DNA of 21,910 bases from Domibacillus sp. (GTDB taxonomy: Bacteria > Bacillota > Bacilli > Bacillales > Domibacillaceae), in contig JAPSKG010000005.1 in assembly GCA_031177795.1 (NCBI GenBank), forward strand, positions 1 to 21,910. Direction: 5' to 3'. Below the pieces are notes generated by a model that made no database searches, was not told the DNA's origin, and saw only the letters and a list, made by a program, of their open reading frames with translations. Positions 1 through 6,613 of the stretch are shown here, piece after piece. Position numbers and translations under genes: made by a program. Each line of letters starts with the position of its first letter. Position 1 is the stretch's first letter.

Positions 1-751
1 CGGGCAAGTGGCGCTGGAAGTGAAAAACCTGACTAAAAAAGGAAAATTCCATCACGTGAATTTCCAGGTGCGCAAAGGGGAAGTACTCGGCATTGCCGGC
101 TTAATGGGCTCCGGGCGGAGCGAAATTCTGGAAACCATTTTCGGCATTATGCAAGCAGATGAAGGCGAGATTCTGGTAAACGGGCAAAAGAAAAAAATGC
201 GTGCTCCAAAAGATGCGATTGACGCCGGGATCGGGCTGTTAACCGAAGACCGGAAGCTAACCGGCTGTTTTCTGCCGCTTAGCGTGCGTGACAACATGAT
301 TATGGTCAACATCGAGAAATACACAAAAGGCGGTCTGCTTGACAAAAAGAAAATTGAAAGCGATTGCGCTGAACAAAAGAAAAAAATGAACATTAAAACG
401 CCAAATATGGATCAGCTGATCAGCAACTTAAGCGGCGGGAACCAGCAAAAAGTGCTGATTGGCCGCTGGCTGCTTCATAACCCGGATATTCTGTTCCTGG
501 ATGAGCCAACGCGCGGCATCGATATTGGAGCCAAAAGCGAAATTTACAACTTGATTTTTGAGCTGGCGAAGCAAGGAAAAGCCATTGTTGTGGTTTCATC
601 TGAAATGCCGGAAATTCTAGGGCTTAGCGACCGGATTGTTGTCATGAGTGAAGGCTACCAGACAGGTGAACTAAGCCGAACAGAAGCTACGCAAGAAGCG
701 ATCATGGAATACGCCACGCGCGGCGAGTTAATAAAACAACAAATATCGTAA
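1..751 (+). CDS. CUT2 sugar ABC transporter ATP-binding protein (RbsA/MglA-like), 5'-truncated
   Basis: This is the C-terminal half of a fused two-ATPase-domain protein that energises a ribose/galactose/xylose-type importer at the inner face of the membrane. The frame is open from the window edge (codons start at base 2), so the N-terminal domain lies outside. Visible are a degenerate Walker A (GLMGSGRS, with Arg in place of Lys, as is usual in the second domain of this family), the signature LSGGNQQKV, Walker B ILFLDEPTRGID and the switch-region VVVSSEMPEI. The DEPTRGID and GGNQQK forms are hallmarks of the RbsA/MglA/XylG family. The permease gene follows 18 bp downstream with its own AAGGAGG site, so the two are co-transcribed. 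The binding protein is not between these genes and the regulator and is expected upstream. The substrate is unknown. Confidence 0.93.
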   Translation, partial: GQVALEVKNLTKKGKFHHVNFQVRKGEVLGIAGLMGSGRSEILETIFGIMQADEGEILVNGQKKKMRAPKDAIDAGIGLLTEDRKLTGCFLPLSVRDNMIMVNIEKYTKGGLLDKKKIESDCAEQKKKMNIKTPNMDQLISNLSGGNQQKVLIGRWLLHNPDILFLDEPTRGIDIGAKSEIYNLIFELAKQGKAIVVVSSEMPEILGLSDRIVVMSEGYQTGELSRTEATQEAIMEYATRGELIKQQIS

Positions 752-769
752 GATCAAGGAGGAACCAAT

Positions 770-1762
770 ATGAGCAATGTATCAACGGTGACTAGCAGCC
801 AGGAAAAAGCGGCTGTTCAAAAAGAATCAAAAGCAGGGGTTCTGTTCCGAAAATATGGCATGCTGCTAATTTTAATAGGGCTGGTCGTGTTAATGACCAT
901 GTTAGAGCCAAATTTTATTAACTCCAACAACATTATCAATATCGTCCGCCAAATGGCTGTCATTGGCATTGTCGCTATCGGCGTCACAATGGTTATTATC
1001 ACAGGCGGCATCGACTTGTCTTCCGGCTCGGTTATTGCCTTAACATCGGTTATCGTTGCAACATTTGCACAAGAAGGCACCTATCCGCTGATCGTTGCGC
1101 TTTTAGCAGCCATTGCGGTTGGAGTGGGAACAGGCGTATTTAACGGGTTTTTAATTGCAAAAGGAAAAATTGCGCCTTTTATCGTCACGCTTGGCATGAT
1201 GACAGCAGCACGCGGCCTCGCCCTTTTATACAGCGGCGGGCGCCCAATCGGCGGTTTGTCGGATGCGTTTCAATTCCTGGGACAAGGTATGATTTTAGGC
1301 ATTCCGGTGCCAATCATTATTTTCGCAATTGTCGGTGTTATTTCTTATATCTTATTAAACAAAACAAAGTTTGGGAAATATGTGTATGCGATCGGCGGCA
1401 ACGAGCAAGCAGCAATGATTGCCGGGGTTAACGTCACAAAAGTAAAGATTTTGGTGTATACGTACGCAGGTCTTTTAGCAGGTCTTGCAGGAATGATTTT
1501 AACAGCCCGCATTGCTTCCGGGCAGCCAACAGCAGGAACAATGTATGAGCTTGATGCCATTGCAGCAGCGGTTATCGGCGGCACAAGCTTAACAGGCGGA
1601 ATTGGCACAATCGGCGGAACGATTATTGGTGCTCTTATTATCGGCGTGATGAATAATGGCCTTGATTTAATGAATGTATCGTCTTACTGGCAGCAAATTT
1701 TAAAAGGCGTCATTATCACGGTTGCGGTTTACATTGATGCCCGTAAACATAAAAAGAAATAA
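770..1762 (+). CDS. CUT2 sugar ABC transporter permease (RbsC-like)
   Basis: A 330-residue polytopic membrane protein, the usual length for RbsC-type permeases, which dimerise to form the pore for the ATPase encoded immediately upstream. The hallmark GVTMVIITGGIDLSSGSV lies at about residues 71-88, followed by alternating hydrophobic segments. Near the C-terminus is the Gly-rich AAAVIGGTSLTGGIGTIGG region typical of BPD_transp_2 family members. The N-terminus (about 25 residues) is polar and cytoplasmic. The start ATG is preceded by AAGGAGG at 7-nt spacing. Family assignment is secure; the transported sugar is not determined. Confidence 0.94.
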   Translation: MSNVSTVTSSQEKAAVQKESKAGVLFRKYGMLLILIGLVVLMTMLEPNFINSNNIINIVRQMAVIGIVAIGVTMVIITGGIDLSSGSVIALTSVIVATFAQEGTYPLIVALLAAIAVGVGTGVFNGFLIAKGKIAPFIVTLGMMTAARGLALLYSGGRPIGGLSDAFQFLGQGMILGIPVPIIIFAIVGVISYILLNKTKFGKYVYAIGGNEQAAMIAGVNVTKVKILVYTYAGLLAGLAGMILTARIASGQPTAGTMYELDAIAAAVIGGTSLTGGIGTIGGTIIGALIIGVMNNGLDLMNVSSYWQQILKGVIITVAVYIDARKHKKK

Positions 1763-1827
1763 AAGGATTGGCATGTGTCTCCTTCTTTTATTAAACTGAA
1801 ATAAGTGAGGGCTGCATAAAGCAGCCC
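1758..1827 (+). terminator. Weak stem-loops between the permease and LacI gene
   Basis: Two hairpins lie between permease and regulator. One pairs AATAAAAGGA (1758-1767) with TCCTTCTTTTATT (1780-1792) with a 3-nt bulge and ends in a T-rich run. The other is a perfect 7-bp stem GGGCTGC/GCAGCCC at 1809-1827 with loop ATAAA, but no T tract follows it. They may partly terminate or stabilise the transporter mRNA and lower expression of the regulator. Neither is a strong rho-independent terminator. Confidence 0.3.
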
Positions 1828-1849
1828 GTTGTAGAAAGAAGGAATGGCG

Positions 1850-2878
1850 TTGAGAACAACCATCTATGATGTAGCTAAAAAAGCCGGAGTATCGATTGCC
1901 ACGGTTTCAAAAGTTTTTAATAAAAAAGGAAACATTAGTACAGAAACGATTCAGCATGTGCTTCAAGTTGCGAAGGAGCTAAACTATAAACCAAGCTTTG
2001 TTGCTTCGGCGTTAACGGGAAAAAGCACGAATACCATTGGATTGTTAATTCCAGACATTGCAAACTCGTTTTTTTCTGAAATGGCAAGGAGTATTGAAGA
2101 CCGGGGCCATGAGCTTGGTTATACGGTGGTTATTTGTAACACGGACAATTTGCCGGAAAAGGAAGCACAATACCTTGAGTGGCTTCAGCGAAAAAGCGTA
2201 GACGGGATTATCCTGGGAACAGGTGCAACCAGTATAAATGTAATGAAAACCTTGCAAAAAGACCGGATCCCTACAGCGCTTGTTTCAAGAGAAATTCCCG
2301 GCTTTAATGTAAATATGGTTCTTTGTGACGACTTCCAGGGTGCATTTGAGGCAACGGAGCATTTGTTAAAGCTGGGCCATACAAACATTGGCTTTATTAC
2401 AGCCGCTTTCGATAACCTGTGTGAACAAACGCGATTGGAAGGATACAAAGCAGCTCTTAAAAAACACAAAGTTCCGTTTAAAGAGGCGAATATCTTTTCC
2501 GGCAATATGTCTATTGAACAAACAAAACAAAATGTAAAAGAACAGCTTTCTGAAATATCGAAAATGACAGCATTTTTCGCTGTAAATGATTTAGTGGCGA
2601 TTGGATTAATTCAAGGCTTGAAAGAACAGGGTTTTTCGCTGCCGAATGACATGTCAATCGTTGGCTTTGACAACACGATGCTGGCAGTGATAAATGATCC
2701 TTCTTTAACCACGATCGCACAGCCGATTCAGAAAATGGGCCAACTCATTACAGATTTGCTGATCGATGAAATTAACGGAGTTCAAGCAAAAAAAGAAAAA
2801 ATTGTAATGAAGCCGGAGTTGATTATCAGGAAATCCGCTATAAAATATAAACCTGACTTAAAATGGGCTGAAAATTAA
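1850..2878 (+). CDS. LacI-family transcriptional regulator (linked to the CUT2 transporter)
   Basis: A 342-residue sugar-responsive repressor-type protein with an N-terminal LacI helix-turn-helix (TIYDVAKKAGVSIATVSKVFN), hinge region LNYKPSFVASAL and a periplasmic-binding-protein-like sensor domain (IGLLIPDIANSFF ... VDGIILGTG ... GFDNTML ... LTTIAQP). The start is chosen as TTG at 1850: the GAAGGA site (1838-1843) abuts the in-frame ATG at 1844 with no spacing but sits 6 nt from the TTG. It follows the RbsC-like permease by 87 bp and precedes a strong terminator, so it most likely controls the transporter operon. No operator for it can be seen because the operon promoter is outside the window. 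Effector unknown. Confidence 0.92.
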   Translation: MRTTIYDVAKKAGVSIATVSKVFNKKGNISTETIQHVLQVAKELNYKPSFVASALTGKSTNTIGLLIPDIANSFFSEMARSIEDRGHELGYTVVICNTDNLPEKEAQYLEWLQRKSVDGIILGTGATSINVMKTLQKDRIPTALVSREIPGFNVNMVLCDDFQGAFEATEHLLKLGHTNIGFITAAFDNLCEQTRLEGYKAALKKHKVPFKEANIFSGNMSIEQTKQNVKEQLSEISKMTAFFAVNDLVAIGLIQGLKEQGFSLPNDMSIVGFDNTMLAVINDPSLTTIAQPIQKMGQLITDLLIDEINGVQAKKEKIVMKPELIIRKSAIKYKPDLKWAEN

Positions 2879-2920
2879 GTGGCGGCGATAACACAATTAA
2901 AAACACACATGTATTCTTTA

Positions 2921-2952
2921 AAAATAAAAACCGGGAGACCGGTTTTTATTTT
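2921..2952 (+). terminator. Strong bidirectional-type terminator after the LacI gene
   Basis: Perfect 14-bp stem AAAATAAAAACCGG (2921-2934) and CCGGTTTTTATTTT (2939-2952) around a GAGA tetraloop. The 3' arm is itself U-rich, so it can act as a rho-independent terminator; the A-rich 5' arm would serve the other direction. Confidence 0.85.
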
Positions 2953-3340
2953 ATTTAAATGGTTTTTTTCTCGGTGCTGCAAGATGAGGTTTTGATTTTC
3001 ACCTTTCTTTTGTAAAAATGAAAGAAACCATTGCTAAAATATCAGTAAAGCGTTTCATTTTATATGAAGCGTTTTTGCTGGTTAATGAGTTTCTAGTTTA
3101 ACAAAAGCGACTATTTTAAATGTGGATAGTTGAAAACGCACCAATTAAAAAACTAATTTAATAAAAGTGTTTTTTTACTCAGTAATTTAAATACATGGCT
3201 GTAAAACGCCGCTAAATACATATTGCATAAACAGTCAAGCACAAGTTGGAAAAGAGTTTTTTTAGAAAGATAAACAATGAAACCTAAAAAAGTAAAAAGA
3301 TGTTATTTCCAAAAAATCTTAAATGTAATAAAATAAGATA
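2953..3340. other. AT-rich intergenic region with repeated GCGTTT/AAACGC motifs
   Basis: No convincing gene is seen in this stretch of about 390 bp. It carries GCGTTT at 3049 and 3069 (within the direct repeat AAGCGTTT at 3048 and 3067, 19 bp apart) and the inverse AAAACGC at 3133 and 3203. A candidate promoter for the HxlR gene lies at its right end. The motifs could be regulator half-sites or chance in AT-rich DNA. Confidence 0.35.
3306..3334 (+). promoter_or_regulatory. Candidate sigma-A promoter of the HxlR gene
   Basis: TTTCCA (3306-3311), a 17-bp spacer and TAAAAT (3329-3334) match the consensus at 4/6 and 5/6 positions. Transcription would begin near 3341, giving a very short leader that starts at the ribosome binding site. 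Prediction only. Confidence 0.3.
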
Positions 3341-3355
3341 AAAGAGGTGAAGAAT

Positions 3356-3673
3356 GTGAGTCTTTGTCCGAAAGTGGAAAAAGCTATGCAGCTTCTTGGC
3401 AAAAGGTGGACAGGCCTTGTGATTAAACAGCTTTTAAACGGTCCACAGCGTTTTTCAGAAATTAAAGCTGGATTCCCGATTAGCGGCAAGCTATTAACGG
3501 AGCGGTTAAAAGAACTGGAAGACGAAGGCTTGATCACAAGAAAAGTATACGCACAAGTGCCAGTGCGCGTAGAATATAAATTAACTCAAAAGGGCCTTGC
3601 TTTACAAGCGGTTGTTCGAGAAATTGAACACTGGGCGCAAGACTGGCTGGTAACAGAAGAGCAAGTGCAGTAA
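3356..3673 (+). CDS. HxlR-family winged-helix transcriptional regulator
   Basis: A 105-residue MarR-like winged-helix DNA-binding protein. It shows the family pattern: N-terminal CPKVEKAMQLLGKRW, then PQRFSEIKAGFPISGKLLTERLKELEDEGLI (recognition helix region), then the wing RVEYKLTQKG. Cys4 is in the position used for redox or electrophile sensing in Bacillus HxlR members such as HypR and YodB, so stress sensing is plausible but not shown. The GTG at 3356 is preferred: the AAGAGGTGA site (3342-3350) lies 5 nt upstream, whereas the in-frame GTG at 3347 overlaps that site. No divergently transcribed target gene is present; it may control itself or the small gene downstream. Confidence 0.88.
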   Translation: MSLCPKVEKAMQLLGKRWTGLVIKQLLNGPQRFSEIKAGFPISGKLLTERLKELEDEGLITRKVYAQVPVRVEYKLTQKGLALQAVVREIEHWAQDWLVTEEQVQ

Positions 3674-3755
3674 AATATTTTCTTTATCCTGTTTCGATGG
3701 GCAAAACTTCGGGAATGGGACAATAACTAGTTAAGAAGATAAAAGGAGAATGGTA

Positions 3756-3890
3756 ATGTCTCAGGAACAGCAGGCTTTGCTTGAAGTGATGCAGGAAGTT
3801 TACTCGCAGGGGGAAAAACACGACGCAGATCTAGCGGCACTCTTAACGCTTATTACAGAAAAAATGACAATGGTCGTAAAACAAGAATAG
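3756..3890 (+). CDS. Small hypothetical protein, 44 residues
   Basis: A short frame starting MSQEQQALLEVMQEVYSQGE and ending TEKMTMVVKQE. It has an excellent AAAAGGAG site (3741-3748) 7 nt before the ATG at 3756 (an in-frame ATG at 3750 is too close to that site) and its own terminator 3 nt after the stop. The composition is acidic and Gln-rich, with no Cys or membrane segment, and is likely helical. I do not recognise the family. It lies 82 bp downstream of the HxlR gene with no terminator between, so it may be read from the same transcript. The translation signals and flanking terminator make a real gene likely. Confidence 0.6.
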   Translation: MSQEQQALLEVMQEVYSQGEKHDADLAALLTLITEKMTMVVKQE

Positions 3891-3892
3891 AG

Positions 3893-3918
3893 CGGGGGAT
3901 GCTTCTCCTGTTTTTTTT
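3893..3918 (+). terminator. Rho-independent terminator after the 44-residue gene
   Basis: Stem CGGGGGA (3893-3899) with TCTCCTG (3904-3910), two pairs being G-U, loop TGCT, followed directly by eight T residues (3911-3918). Confidence 0.7.
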
Positions 3919-3934
3919 GTTTTGTCCATGGTAC

Positions 3935-3972
3935 TATAAAACGAAACATTTAAATCGTAAAAGTTACGTTTT
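3935..3972 (+). promoter_or_regulatory. Zur-box-like operator with -10 element upstream of the CobW-type gene
   Basis: The inverted repeat AAATCGTAA (3952-3960), spacer AAG, TTACGTTTT (3964-3972) has arms complementary at 8 of 9 positions. It agrees with the Bacillus Zur box pattern (AAATCGTAAT-N-ATTACGATTT) at 17 of 20 defined positions by eye. A TATAAA -10-like element lies at 3935-3940, so the box would cover the start of the transcript, suiting repression by zinc-loaded Zur. No good -35 is visible because the preceding sequence is a terminator T tract. Confidence 0.6.
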
Positions 3973-3989
3973 GGGAAAGGTGAAGCAAG

Positions 3990-4901
3990 ATGAAAACAGA
4001 AGTTTATATTATCGGAGGGTTTCTTGGCAGCGGAAAAACCACGCTTTTGCTTAATTTGCTTGAAAAAGAAAAGCAAGAAGAGCGCAAAACTGCCGTTTTA
4101 ATGAATGAAATAGGTTCTTTGTCGGTAGATACTGCTTTGATTGGAGATGGAACCCCGGTTCGAGACCTGCTAAATGGCTGTATTTGCTGCACAATTAAAG
4201 ACGAAATTGAAGTAGAGCTTTTAGCTTTATATAAAGAACATAAACCTGATGTAATTTACATTGAAACAACGGGAGCAGCTCATCCTATGGAAGTGCTGGA
4301 TGCTTGTACATCGCCATCAATCGCTATGCAAGTTCAGGTCAAAGGCATTATTACACTTGTTGACTGCGCTCGCTGGCAGGACAGGCACCGTTTGCCAATT
4401 GCTCACCGAAAGCTTATGGAAGACCAGGCCCGCTGGAGTGATGTGGTTGCACTCACCAAAACTGATTTGGTAACAAAGCAGTCTCTTGACGTGATAAAAG
4501 AAGAAATTCGCTCCTTAAATGAAACAGTTAACTTACAGGAAATGGTATTCGGGAAAGTGAGTGGCGACCTTGCTTTTGGCAAAGGCAGCCGGACGGCAGA
4601 AAGCCATCATGCCAGCAATCAGCTTCGTATAAGGACTTTTGCCTATGAGTTTGTTAATCATGTTCCGCGGGCTGAGTTTATTAAATGGGTGGCTGAACTT
4701 CCGGATTCTATTTTGCGTATAAAAGGGTTTGTGAAGTTTGAAGATTCTTTTGAACGCCCGGAACTTTTTCAATATGCGTATGGGGTTCCGTTTTTCCAGG
4801 AGCAGCCAATTAAACGGCTGCCGGTCATTGTTATGATTGGTGATAGCCTTGATACAGAAAAGCTCAAAAAACAATTAGAAAAGCTGGACGGCGTATTTTA
4901 A
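3990..4901 (+). CDS. CobW/COG0523-family GTP-binding protein (putative zinc metallochaperone)
   Basis: A 303-residue G3E-class P-loop GTPase. Walker A is GGFLGSGKTT (residues 9-18), the metal-binding CxCC motif is CICC at 64-67 after the family's NEIG segment, switch motif ETTGAAHP is at 92-99 and the base-recognition motif TKTD at 156-159. A compact CobW C-terminal domain follows (about 211-303). Family members deliver metals to target enzymes using GTP; the cobalamin, nitrile hydratase and zinc branches cannot be separated by motif alone. The Zur-like box just upstream and the absence of cobalamin genes favour a zinc-limitation role like that of ZagA/YciC, although this protein is shorter. 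It lacks the long His-rich insert of some members. Ribosome binding site AAAGGTG; single-gene unit ended by a strong terminator. Confidence 0.9.
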   Translation: MKTEVYIIGGFLGSGKTTLLLNLLEKEKQEERKTAVLMNEIGSLSVDTALIGDGTPVRDLLNGCICCTIKDEIEVELLALYKEHKPDVIYIETTGAAHPMEVLDACTSPSIAMQVQVKGIITLVDCARWQDRHRLPIAHRKLMEDQARWSDVVALTKTDLVTKQSLDVIKEEIRSLNETVNLQEMVFGKVSGDLAFGKGSRTAESHHASNQLRIRTFAYEFVNHVPRAEFIKWVAELPDSILRIKGFVKFEDSFERPELFQYAYGVPFFQEQPIKRLPVIVMIGDSLDTEKLKKQLEKLDGVF

Positions 4902-4914
4902 AAAACAAGCAAGT

Positions 4915-4948
4915 AAACTCCGCTTTAAAGCGGAGTTTGTTTTTTTTA
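4915..4948 (+). terminator. Rho-independent terminator after the CobW-type gene
   Basis: Perfect palindromic stem AAACTCCGC (4915-4923) and GCGGAGTTT (4930-4938) around TTTAAA, followed by G and a run of eight T residues. Confidence 0.9.
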
Positions 4949-5058
4949 TTTGGTTTAAGGGCGTTCAGTTAAAACGTTTTTTCCTTCTCGTGTTTCTTTT
5001 TTTGTAATTATTATAGAATGCTTTTTGTGCATTTTTTTGATTCTGAATCGTTTGGCTG

Positions 5059-5086
5059 TTGTGCAAACAAGCAATAGCGTTATAAT
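5059..5086 (+). promoter_or_regulatory. Candidate sigma-A promoter of the RodA-like gene
   Basis: TTGTGC (5059-5064), a 16-bp spacer and a perfect TATAAT (5081-5086) lie 38 bp before the chosen start codon. Confidence 0.5.
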
Positions 5087-5123
5087 AATAGATGGTCTAT
5101 TTCTACAAGAAAGAGGAATTTAC

Positions 5124-6296
5124 ATGAATTCTCAACAGCAGTCAAGCCGTATTGATTATGGGTTGATTTTAATATTGCTCATGTTGTTTGTTGTGAGCTG
5201 CGTTGCTATTTACAGTGCGCAAACTACAGGCCAGTACGGAACAAACTTTGTGATCCGGCAGATTATCTGGTATGTGGTTGGCATTGGAATTATTATTTTA
5301 TTTATTCGATTTGATTCGGACCAATTTCACGGCATGTCCTGGTATTTGTATGGCATTGGCATTTTTTTGCTGCTTTTCCTGGTTATCGCGCCATCATCTA
5401 TTGCGCCGACGATTAATGGAGCAAAAAGCTGGTATCGATTTCCCGGAATTGGACAAATTCAGCCGTCCGAGTTTTTTAAAGTGTTTCTTGTTTTAACATT
5501 GTCTCGAATTTTGGTGAACCACCACAGTAAAAACCCGGTTAAAACGTTTCAAAGTGATTTGGTTTTGCTTATAAAGCTTGGCGCTGCAACAGCTTTGCCC
5601 TTGCTGTTAATTATGCAGCAGCCCGATCTTGGCACATCGCTTGTACTGATTTCCATTTTGCTTGGAATGATTTTTGTTTCAGGGATTACATGGAAAATTC
5701 TTTTCCCTCTTTTTGGAAGTGCAAGTGTATTAATTGGCCTTATTTTTTACTTGGTACTCTGGCATCCGACTGTCCTGGAAAAATATCTTGGTGTAAAGCA
5801 GTACCAGTTCGGCCGCATTTATTCCTGGCTTGACCCTTACAATTACGAAAGCTCAACCGGTTTTCATCTGACGCGTTCTTTGCTGGCAATCGGATCCGGC
5901 CAAACAATGGGGAAAGGCTTTGGATTTCGAGAAGTATATTTACCGGAAAGCCATACCGATTTTATATTCAGTATTATTGGGGAAGAATACGGCTTTATCG
6001 GCGCGTCAATCGTCGTTAGTTTATTTTTCGTGTTGATCTATCACATTACTAAGTTAGCACTCACTACAAAAATACCGTATTATTCTTATATGTGTGCGGG
6101 TGTTATTGCCATGATTACGTTTCATGCATTCCAAAACATTGGAATGACGATCGGCCTTTTGCCTATTACCGGTATCCCTCTTCCTTTTATCAGTTACGGA
6201 GGAAGTTCCCTGATGGGAAATATGCTCGCACTGGCGCTTATTTTTTCCATCACGTATAATGAACGGCACTATATGTTTTCAGCCGAAAATTCTTAG
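5124..6296 (+). CDS. RodA/FtsW/SpoVE-family (SEDS) peptidoglycan polymerase-like protein
   Basis: A 390-residue polytopic membrane protein of the shape, elongation, division and sporulation family, whose active members polymerise lipid II with a class B PBP. Conserved blocks are NGAKSWYRFPG...IQPSEFFKV (98-120), QQPDLGTSLV (165-174), PESHTDFIFSIIGEE (274-288) and PITGIPLPFISYGGSS (347-362), with about ten membrane segments. Residues are closest to the RodA branch (SIAPTINGAKSW). The start at 5124 has AAAGAGG upstream; a frame extension to 5025 crosses the promoter and is not used. One oddity: the loop usually reading DPxGxGY/H after RxxxFLDP here reads YNYESSTGFH (239-248), so the catalytic Asp position appears to be Tyr, with D237 and E242 nearby. 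No PBP or MreB gene is adjacent, so this may be a secondary paralogue. Confidence 0.9.
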   Translation: MNSQQQSSRIDYGLILILLMLFVVSCVAIYSAQTTGQYGTNFVIRQIIWYVVGIGIIILFIRFDSDQFHGMSWYLYGIGIFLLLFLVIAPSSIAPTINGAKSWYRFPGIGQIQPSEFFKVFLVLTLSRILVNHHSKNPVKTFQSDLVLLIKLGAATALPLLLIMQQPDLGTSLVLISILLGMIFVSGITWKILFPLFGSASVLIGLIFYLVLWHPTVLEKYLGVKQYQFGRIYSWLDPYNYESSTGFHLTRSLLAIGSGQTMGKGFGFREVYLPESHTDFIFSIIGEEYGFIGASIVVSLFFVLIYHITKLALTTKIPYYSYMCAGVIAMITFHAFQNIGMTIGLLPITGIPLPFISYGGSSLMGNMLALALIFSITYNERHYMFSAENS

Positions 6297-6320
6297 CCCG
6301 CTTTTTTAGCGGGCTTTTTC
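6295..6320 (+). terminator. Rho-independent terminator overlapping the RodA-like stop codon
   Basis: Stem AGCCCGC (6295-6301) and GCGGGCT (6309-6315), loop TTTTTTA, followed by a T-rich run. The 5' arm begins inside the TAG stop codon (6294-6296). Confidence 0.88.
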
Positions 6321-6384
6321 TTTTTTTGCTTCTCGGCTTAAAAAGCAAAAATAAAAGCAGGAACAATAAAAAAGCAAAACATAG

Positions 6385-6438
6385 AGGAGGAGGTTATATA
6401 AATTGTTTAAAAGATTTAAAGTCTGTTCATATAAGTAA
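6385..6438 (+). other. Orphan strong ribosome binding site with an 11-codon frame
   Basis: An AGGAGGAGG run (6385-6393) is followed 9 nt later by TTG at 6403, which opens MFKRFKVCSYK and stops at 6436-6438. There is no other frame to serve. It could be a leader peptide for the oxidoreductase mRNA, the remnant of a lost gene, or purine-rich chance. Not recognised. Confidence 0.25.
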
Positions 6439-6461
6439 ACGAACAAAAAGAACGATTACAC

Positions 6462-6473
6462 TAAACCGGTTTA
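6462..6473. promoter_or_regulatory. 12-bp palindrome TAAACCGGTTTA, LacI-type operator candidate
   Basis: A perfect palindrome with the central CG typical of LacI-family operators, 141 bp before the oxidoreductase start. A TATAAT at 6517-6522 could be a -10, but no acceptable -35 is found 15-18 bp upstream of it. The 317-bp gap 6297-6613 otherwise holds the terminator at its left end and AT-rich sequence. Confidence 0.35.
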
Positions 6474-6613
6474 ACTAACTATTTAAAGGGCAATAATCCA
6501 AAAATTGAAGAAAGACTATAATATAGCTTTCTTGCTGTAAACTTAAAGCTCCAGGTGTTTTTATGTGTGAAAAAGGGGATATTGAAGGAAAATGGGAAAA
6601 AGGAGGAAGTAAC

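Noticed and set aside
5025..5123. N-terminal extension of the RodA-like protein to an upstream ATG
   Set aside because: The extension crosses the candidate -35/-10 promoter and lacks a ribosome binding site, whereas 5124 has AAAGAGG at good spacing and matches the family's usual N-terminus.
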